NCBI GenBank assembly: GCA_011033025.1
Contig: WFMF01000020.1
Span: 372,001 to 436,000 of the forward strand
Length of the DNA stretch: 64,000 nucleotides
Origin: Beroe forskalii
Lineage: Eukaryota; Ctenophora; Nuda; Beroida; Beroidae
Direction: 5' to 3'
Positions within the stretch are counted from its first letter, which is position 1; every line of letters begins with the position of its first letter. A program made the translations under genes and the position numbers. Under the pieces are notes generated by a model. It searched no databases and was not told the DNA's origin. It saw nothing but the letters and a program-made list of their open reading frames with translations. Of the stretch, positions 57,481 through 64,000 are shown one piece after another.

Positions 57481-58085
57481 AAATCACAAATTTCGATGCC
57501 CAGGTTGGATATCAATATTCACCATGAGAAATCCTCGATCAAGTTTTTATTTTAAAGTGAGCCCTGACTGTGATAGCTGACTGCTGAGCAACATAAACTC
57601 AAACTGCAGAAACTTGCAAGGACAGAAAATAATGCGATTTCGTATGATATAATTATTGTCATCAATGGAAATGTTTGATAATGCGCAACGCTTGATATGG
57701 GCACGAGATGTCACACAAAACTCAAAAGGAAACAACCAAGAATGAATGGGTACGCGCGCAAACAGAACATCACACAGAACATGGCAGGTGTTGCGCGCAA
57801 CAGAACGTGGCAGGTGTTGCGCGCAATAAAATGCGTGCGATTTATGATCACGTACGGACTTAACTGTTTCATGAAATTTTAGCGCTCGCCGATGTTAGAG
57901 AAAACGAGCGCAATTATTGTTTTCAGTCTATACTCATGGATGAAATATCTATAAAATTGATTCAATGATGTTGGTACTTTGGTATCATGATGTGACACTT
58001 GATAGCAGTGTTTTATCGTCAACTCATCGTGTCAGTAAGCGAGACGTGCAATGGTCGCAATCAAATGATGGTATGTTTTTATACC
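57481..58085 (+). other. Intron 11, between repeat copies
   Basis: Includes a short tandem cgtggcaggtgttgcgcgca duplication (about 57780-57828). No gene. Confidence 0.45.
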
Positions 58086-58750
58086 AGCCCCGGGGAACAG
58101 GAAATTAAGCGCCTGCATACGGGAACAACGGGCACAAGAAATGCGCCGGCAGGCGCAATTCTTGTTTCCCTCTCCAATTGCGTTTTTGTTTTACAAAAAG
58201 GCAAATGAGAGGGTTAGCAGAGATCGTGGTTTGGATGATTTTGGGAGAATTTGTGTATACTACCTTTATCCGTACTGTTAATTCTGAAAAGTGCCCCGGT
58301 GGGGGAGAAATCTCTAAAAATGGGGGAGAAATCTCTAAATATGGGGGAGAAATTTCCACAAATGGCGTGAGAAATCAAGCAACTGCTCCTTTATAATATC
58401 AGTCAAGTCGAGGTATTTTGGAGTTTTTGGTGTAGTGGCATCGAGTGAAACTGTAAACTTCTGTTAGCTGACAGGAATTTAGGTTCGATGCTCATGTCAT
58501 TCTAACCTTGAAATTGATTGTTTTTCAAAATCTCGTCAGATCGATTTCATCAAATCTTTTCACGCTAAAAATAAAATAATGAATTCAGAATATTCATCGA
58601 TTTTCACAGTTTCGATTGGAGTTTGAAACATTATGTCTTTTTTCAGCTTGAGCACTGATCACAATGAATTAATGATTTGAGACTTGAGTGCGACGATGGA
58701 TCATGATGATTGGTCCAAGGAATTGAGTAGAAGTTATACCCGTATTATAT
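58086..58750 (+). repeat. Dispersed repeat with tRNA-like Pol III boxes, copy 2
   Basis: The start is ccccggggaacaggaaatta, then gcctgcatacgggaac, caagaaatgcgccggcaggc and gcaattcttgtt. It continues with the ttttacaaaaaggcaaatga, agcagagatcgtgg and gtatactacctttat modules of copy 1. Box A tggtgtagtgg is at 58428-58438 and box B GGTTCGATGCT at 58482-58492. The latter matches the tRNA consensus well. A tandem gggggagaaatctctaaa run (58302-58358) interrupts it. Confidence 0.6.
58302..58358. repeat. 20-bp tandem repeat, three units
   Basis: Three units of GGGGGAGAAATCTCTAAAWA. Confidence 0.9.
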
Positions 58751-59660
58751 ACACAACTCTACAATCTTATTCATTCCGGTAGCTGCCTATCATTTCTGTT
58801 TTCATGTTTATTGACCTCTTGAATTCATGCAAAAGGAGTCAGGATGTAACAATGAAAGGTGCGATCAGCGACGGCTTGATATCAACAGCAAAGAAAATGT
58901 AATGCGTAACAAAAATGAACCCCTTCTTTATGAAACTGGGAACGGCGCGCAACAAACGAATCTTTTAAGAGTTGTACGAATTGTGGTGATTGCGCGCGCG
59001 TAGATTTTGCCACGTGCATCCGAGCCGATCATTGGCCCACGTGCATGCGCGCGCTAAATCAAGCACATAGGAGAGGGAAATTAAGCGCCTGCATACGGGA
59101 ACAAGGGAAAACAAGGAAGGCACCGGCAGGCGCAATTCTTGTTCTTCGTGACGTCATTGTCATATAGAAAATTAAGGGCTCTCGGTTATAGGGGACACTG
59201 GTCATATTCCTGATGTCTTCCTGTCTTTGTTCTCTGGTACGAATATGTTCTATGTTTGATGTGTAGCGGCGTACTTTTTACGGTAAAAGTGCTTATCAAA
59301 GTTGCAAAAAAGAATTGCCGAATTTGTTGTCTTTAGCTATCATAATATTTATTCCAACTACTCATTCAAACTTCATGCCGTATTCCTTAATTAATGGCTG
59401 AAGTTACGCAGACATTGAAATGATCTTGAGTATGATATTTTCTTCTCTGAAGCTGAATATTTAGCGCCAATCTACCGTTGTCTGACGTCGTCAGGGGTCA
59501 GACAACGTCGGACAAATCTACCGCTCACTGCTTCATATTTTCTCTGTCCATGTTTTAATATTTTAGTTTTTACGATAGGTATCCTATCTTAGTTTCTGTA
59601 TTTTACTTCTGGGAAAAACAATTTTAAATCGTTTTATTCATTATGGTTTGAACCCTTTTC
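58751..59660 (+). other. Intron 11, last part
   Basis: Contains a third partial copy of the repeat (59070-59147: aattaagcgcctgcatacgg through gcaattcttgttc) and, near 59474-59506, an imperfect palindrome gttgtctgacgtcgtcaggg followed by tcagacaac. No gene. Confidence 0.5.
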
Positions 59661-61761
59661 AAGGTGAACTCATGTTACTCCTAGGAAACAGTAAAGCTAA
59701 CACCTGACTCCCGTTTCAGGGTGAACTCATGTTACTCTTAGGAAACAGTAAAGCTAACACCTGACTCCTGTTTCAGGGTGAACTCATGTTACTCCTAGGA
59801 GACAGTAAAGCTAACACCTGACTCCCGTTTCAGGGTGAACTCATGTTACTCCTAGGAAACAGTAAAGCTAACACCTGACTCCCGTTTCAGGGTGAACTCA
59901 TGTTACTCTTAGGAAACAGTAAAGCTAACACCTGACTCCTGTTTCAGGGTGAACTCATGTTACTCTTAGGAAACAATAAAGCTAACACCTGACTCCCGTT
60001 TCAGGGTGAACTCATGTTACTCCTAGGAAACAGTAAAGCTAACACCTGACTCCCGTTTCAGGGTGAACTCATGTTACTCCTAGGAAACAGTAAAGCTAAC
60101 ACCTGACTCCCGTTTCAGGGTGAACTCATGTTACCCCTAGGAAACAGTAAAGCTAACACCTGACCCCCGTTTCAGGGTGAACTCATGTTACTCCTAGGAA
60201 ACAGTAAAGCTAACACCTGACTCCCGTTTCAGGGTGAACTCATGTTACTCCTAGGAAACAGTAAAGCTAACACCTGACTCCCGTTTCAGGGTGAACTCAT
60301 GTTACTCCTAGGAAACAGTAAAGCTAACACCTGACTCCCTGTTTCAGGGTGAACTCATGTTACTCCTAGGAAACAGTAAAGCTAACTCCTGACTCCCTGT
60401 TTCAGGGTGAACTCATGTTACTCCTAGGAAACAGTAAAGCTAACACCTGACTCCCGTTTCAGGGTGAACTCATGTTACTCCTAGGAAACAGTAAAGCTAA
60501 CACCTGACCCCCGTTTCAGGGTGAACTCATGTTACTCCTAGAAAAAGTAAAGCTAACACCTGACTCCCTTTTCAGGGTGAACTCATGTTACTCCTAGGAA
60601 ACAGTAAAGCTAACACCTGACCCCTGTTTCAGGGTGAACTCATGTTACTCCTAGGAAACAGTAAAGCTAACACCTGACTCCCGTTTCAGGGTGAACTCAT
60701 GTTACTCCTAGGAAACAGTAAAGCTAACACCTGACTCCTGTTTTCAGGGTGAACTCATGTTACTCCTAGGAAACAGTAAAGCTAACACCTGACCCCCGTT
60801 TCAGGGTGAACTCATGTTACTCCTAGGAAACAGTAAAGCTAACACCTGACTCCCGTTTCAGGGTGAACTCATGTTACTCCTAGGAAACAGTAAAGCTAAC
60901 ACCTGACTCCTGTTTCAGGGTGAACTCATGTTACTCCTAGAAAACAGTAAAGCTAACACCTGACTCCTGTTTCAGGGTGAACTCATGTTACTCTTAGGAA
61001 ACAGTAAAGCTAACACCTGACCCCCGTTTCAGGGTGAACTCATGTTACTCCTAGGAAACAGTAAAGCTAACACCTGACCCCCGTTTCAGGGTGAACTCAT
61101 GTTACTCCTAGGAAACAGTAAAGCTAACACCTGACTCCCGTTTCAGGGTGAACTCATGTTACTCCTAGAAAACAGTAAAGCTAACACCTGACTCCCGTTT
61201 CAGGGTGAACTCATGTTACTCCTAGGAAACAGTAAAGCTAACACCTGACTCCTGTTTCAGGGTGAACTCATGTTACTCCTAGGAAACAGTAAAGCTAACA
61301 CCTGACTCCTGTTTCAGGGTGAACTCATGTTACTCCTAGGAAACAGTAAAGCTAACACCTGACTCCTGTTTCAGGGTGAACTCATGTTACTCCTAGGAAA
61401 CAGTAAAGCTAACACCTGACTACCGTTTCAGGGTGAACTCATGTTACTCCTAGAAAACAGTAAAGCTAACACCTGACTCCTGTTTCAGGGTGAACTCATG
61501 TTACTCCTAGAAAACAGTAAAGCTAACACCTGACTCCTGTTTCAGGGTGAACTCATGTTACTCCTAGGAAACAGTAAAGCTAACACCTGACTCCTGTTTC
61601 AGGGTGAACTCATGTTACTCCTAGGAAACAGTAAAGCTAACACCTGACCCCCGTTTCAGGGTGAACTCATGTTACTCCTAGGAAACAGTAAAGCTAACAC
61701 CTGACTCCTGTTTCAGGGTGAACTCATGTTACTCCTAGGAAACAGTAAAGCTAACACCTGA
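59661..61761 (+). repeat. 57-bp array: acceptor + mini-exon + donor (~37 units)
   Basis: About 37 units of GGTGAACTCATGTTACTCCT, AGGAAACAGTAAAGCTAACA and CCTGACTCCCGTTTCAG. Each has a 3' splice site (gtttcag|G), a 28-nt segment GGTGAACTC...GGAAACA, a plausible donor (ACA|GTAAAG), and branch-point-like CTAAC and CTGAC. The unit is thus a 28-nt exon and 29-nt intron in miniature. The first unit reads tttcaagG in place of tttcagGG and lacks the in-frame acceptor. One unit (59985-59990) has AATAAA in place of AGTAAA. Other differences are mainly C/T changes before the AG. Confidence 0.95.
59720..59764 (+). CDS. NEK4: NEK4-like kinase, candidate exon 12 (first usable repeat unit)
   Basis: Joined in phase 0 to exon 11, any repeat unit encodes GELMLLLGNSKANT and then TGA. 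E-L-x-x-L-L-G is what a NEK1/NEK4-type C-terminal helix should show after exon 11, so the unit carries a real exon start. Two readings exist. In one, the protein stops at the TGA. In the other, the exon is 28 nt, uses ACA|gtaaag and splices to an exon beyond the window, because I found no continuation in 61762-64000. Which of the ~36 equivalent acceptors is used cannot be told. The first in-frame one is listed. Confidence 0.45.
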   Translation, partial: GELMLLLGNSKANT

Positions 61762-61894
61762 CTTGACTGTTCCATGAGGCCATCAAGAATAGAGAATTGA
61801 AATAGATATGTGGACTTCTATCATACTAGTGACTATGTTGACTTATACTGTAAAGTTAAAACGTTACAATGGTAATACAAAGTTACAAATACAA
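61762..61894 (+). other. Unique sequence after the array
   Basis: Possible 3' UTR or intron continuation. No polyadenylation signal here; the next AATAAA is at 62081-62086 inside a MITE. Confidence 0.4.
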
Positions 61895-62341
61895 CAGGCC
61901 CGTAGCCAGGATTTTTTTCCGGAAGGGGCCCTCGCGCCGCGAGCGAAGGGATCAAGCTGCAGCAGGGGTCTTGGGGCGCAGCCCCCAGCGGGGTCCAAGG
62001 GCGAGCCCCTGCCAGGAGGTTAGGGGGCGGAGCCCCCAAAAAATTTTAGGGAAATTGGGGTGCTGCAGGATGATTTTTACAATAAAGAAATGTACAGGAA
62101 ATGTACAGGACGATATTTGTTTAAAATTAGAGCATCGAAAAAGTATACAATCAAATATAAACGACCTATAACAGTCAGAATAAGATTAAACTAGTAAACT
62201 GCCACTATTTAACCAAGCCAAAGTATATTTAATTATGATTATCAGTCAAAAAACTTTTATTCTAACTAATTTTTTGAAATGGTTCCTTTTCTTCCGAGGG
62301 GGGCTGCAGCCCCCCTAGCCCCCCCTCTGTCTACGGGCCTG
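61895..62341. mobile_element. hAT MITE, 447 bp, perfect 8-bp target duplication
   Basis: The ends CAGGCCCGTAGCCAG and its inverse (CTGTCTACGGGCCTG) are flanked by AAATACAA on both sides (61887-61894 and 62342-62349). The 8-bp duplication and CAG terminus are hallmarks of hAT elements. The left third is GC-rich (gctgcagcaggggtc, ggggcgcagcccccagcggg, ggggcggagccccc) and can form small hairpins. The same module occurs in the 37069 element. No transposase. Confidence 0.92.
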
Positions 62342-62349
62342 AAATACAA

Positions 62350-62675
62350 TGGTTACTACATTTAATAAAACATTATGTTTACATTTGATTCGGTAATTCC
62401 AAGGTAAATGGTTTGCTGCGATAATTTGAGAAAAGGGTTACTATGGTACCATGTGAAACCAAGTTACCGTGTTAACTGCGATACCTTATGGTAACCATGT
62501 TATTTTTAATTTCAAGCATGTTAACATGGCAACATTATCAAGGAGTATTCCGGGTATTCGCATTGTATAATTTGACACTGGACATGCTATATAAACTTGT
62601 TTTAATGGGAATTTCTAATCTGGAATGGAATGGTTTATGTTTGCTAGCTGTATTACTTTCATAATGAGCCATTTA
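62350..62675. other. Non-coding stretch
   Basis: AT-rich with a few ggtaccatg and ggtaaccatg words near 62445-62500. No gene. Confidence 0.45.
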
Positions 62676-63125
62676 GGGATCGTTCACATATTACGTAATC
62701 AATTTTTGGCCACGCATCTTCAACCCCCTCCCTCCTCGTAATCAAACGACATCAAAACCCAACCCCCCTCTCTTGAGGGAAATATTACGTAATCATGGCT
62801 TAACCCCCACCTTTTTGAGTAGAAAATGAAGAAAATGGACAGTGTAAATACTTTAATATTGATAATGTTTCAACTTTATTTATGAAAATATTGAGGTAAG
62901 TTTCGAAAAATGTTGCTTAAAAGTGGTGCTTTTGAGTTGGTTTTCTGAAAATTTTGCTAAAAAATATCGAGAATTTGTGGCAATAATTCCAACAATTGTG
63001 TCAAAAATTGGATATTTCGATTTCGTAATCAACCACCAAACCCCCTCCCCGCTCCCCGTGATCAAACGTAATCCTTTGAAAACACCCCCTCCCCCTAAGT
63101 GATTACGTAATATGTGAACGATCCC
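62676..63125. mobile_element. PIF/Harbinger-like MITE, 450 bp, TTA target
   Basis: The ends GGGATCGTTCACATATTACG and its perfect inverse extend for about 25 bp, flanked by TTA (62673-62675 and 63126-63128). Next to each end lie accccctccc-type pyrimidine runs and cgtaatcaaacg. The 3-bp TTA target and GGG start suggest PIF/Harbinger. The 61-codon minus frame is not a transposase. Confidence 0.85.
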
Positions 63126-63128
63126 TTA

Positions 63129-63731
63129 CCCCCGTTTCATGAACTGCTTGCAACTGGAAGTTGGTAACAGCTGGGTTTTTATACAGCAGCGGCCAGGAAC
63201 CCAGCATTTAATGCCTGAAATGTGCATTGATTGCATGTGGGTCAGCTGATAGTTACAGGGACGTGCCGAACTCCTACGTGCGCGGCTTGTCATTAACAGC
63301 CGATAAGACGGAACAGGAAAAGCCGCGCACGTTGAAGTTCGACACGACATCGTTATTCATACTTTTGCATCTACATAGTTCTTACATACTACCTGTTATT
63401 ATTCTCTGGCTAAAGCTGATTTATCCAAGAGGCTTCCTGCGTAAGTTTTTCTTTCAAATGACATTGCTCTTTCCTTACAGTTATTAAAGTTACTTTACCT
63501 CGGTTCTTGAAGCTCATAATAATTTGCACTGCCAGTGCCTACTGCCTATAATTATCATCAAAAACCCCTGCCTACACCCACCCGCTTTTTTGACAGTCCC
63601 GCTTTTTAACATGTCTTTCAAAACCCCTGTCTCAGTACTCTTACTGAGGTGTCGCCACCTCTGAGATCGGTGTCTGACTCTGAAATTTCCACATTTCCCC
63701 GGCCGCCACATCTACCTTTTCGGTTTCGACC
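63129..63731. other. Non-coding stretch
   Basis: The overlapping frames at 63126-63487 and 63514-63711 contain no recognisable domain. I looked here for a continuation of the NEK4 C-terminus and found none. Confidence 0.4.
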
Positions 63732-63761
63732 ACCCCCCCCCCCCCCCCCCCCTTCCCCCCC
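63732..63761. repeat. Poly-C tract
   Basis: About 20 consecutive C, then ttcccccc. Length likely uncertain in any assembly. Confidence 0.95.
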
Positions 63762-63910
63762 TTCACATATTACGTAATCAATTTTTGGCCGATTTCAACC
63801 CCCCTCCCCTCGTAATCAAGTTTACAGTAGTTGTATTTGTTACAATAACATGTAACGTAATCATTCGAAACCCCCTCCCCCCTCTAGGTGATTGTAATAT
63901 GTGAACGATT
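63762..63910. mobile_element. Second copy of the Harbinger-like MITE, shortened
   Basis: Begins ttcacatattacgtaatca and ends attgtaatatgtgaacgat, the same ends as 62676-63125 without the outer GGGATCG on the left. It is only about 150 bp long, with an internal deletion. Confidence 0.75.
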
Positions 63911-64000
63911 AACAGCAACACTATGATTCAAAGTAGAGACGCATAGGCTTTTAAACTAATTTGTAAACCGAAACGCCAGTTTTATGCACTTTGCTATAGT
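63911..64000. other. Window end, nothing recognised
   Basis: AT-rich sequence to the end of the window. Confidence 0.4.

Noticed and set aside
63327..63487. Missing C-terminal exon of the kinase
   Set aside because: The hydrophobic frame with YILPVIILWLKLIYP does not resemble the expected NEK C-terminal helix and lacks a matching acceptor phase.

Overview
The window looks like nuclear DNA of a multicellular animal, most probably a marine invertebrate. It has consensus GT-AG introns, decayed non-LTR retrotransposons, many short inverted-repeat transposons and dense minisatellites. The phylum cannot be told from the sequence. No bacterial operon, rRNA or intact canonical tRNA gene was seen.

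The backbone is one plus-strand gene, a NEK-family protein kinase that most resembles NEK4. Twelve candidate coding exons can be placed by reading frame, splice phase and kinase motifs. They are exon 1 (9602-9688, glycine loop), exon 2 (20298-20363, ATP-binding lysine), exon 3 (27950-28080), exon 4 (29175-29241), exon 5 (29939-29977, HRDLK), exon 6 (30867-31028, DLG to SPE), exon 7 (33206-33313), exon 8 (38723-38874), exon 9 (best copy 53680-55026, Ser/Pro-rich tail), exon 10 (55191-55392), exon 11 (55575-55694) and a short exon 12 inside a 57-bp repeat array (59661-61761). Joined, they give about 840 residues, close to the length recalled for human NEK4.

Exons 4 to 9 occur twice. Copy A (about 28.1-40.2 kb) and copy B (about 40.2-55.0 kb) are near-identical tandem copies that differ by clean transposon insertions. 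The join at about 40210 goes straight from exon-9 coding sequence into the exon-3 repeat, and it lies inside a stretch rich in small indels (about 39140-43140). This may be a real tandem duplication, or two haplotypes placed in series by the assembler. Exon 4B/5B also shows an intron apparently shifted by 11 nt with the protein kept.

The most unusual feature is that five of this gene's minisatellite families sit on splice junctions and copy them: exon-3 end plus donor (41/46 bp), exon-6 acceptor side (22 bp), exon-6 end plus donor (about 100-170 bp), exon-8 branch-point and pyrimidine region (28 bp), and exon-12 acceptor, mini-exon and donor (57 bp). A single extra copy of the exon-11 acceptor fits the same pattern.

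The 5' part (1-9.6 kb) is repeats, MITEs and one speculative two-exon gene. Intron 1 carries a 7.65-kb element with long terminal inverted repeats. That element contains nested TA-flanked elements, a 143-bp satellite, six TTCG-loop hairpins and a palindrome holding LINE remnants. Introns 1 and 2 also hold LINE pseudogenes. The 3' end (55.7-64 kb) has tRNA-like repeats, a hAT MITE with a perfect 8-bp target duplication and Harbinger-like MITEs.
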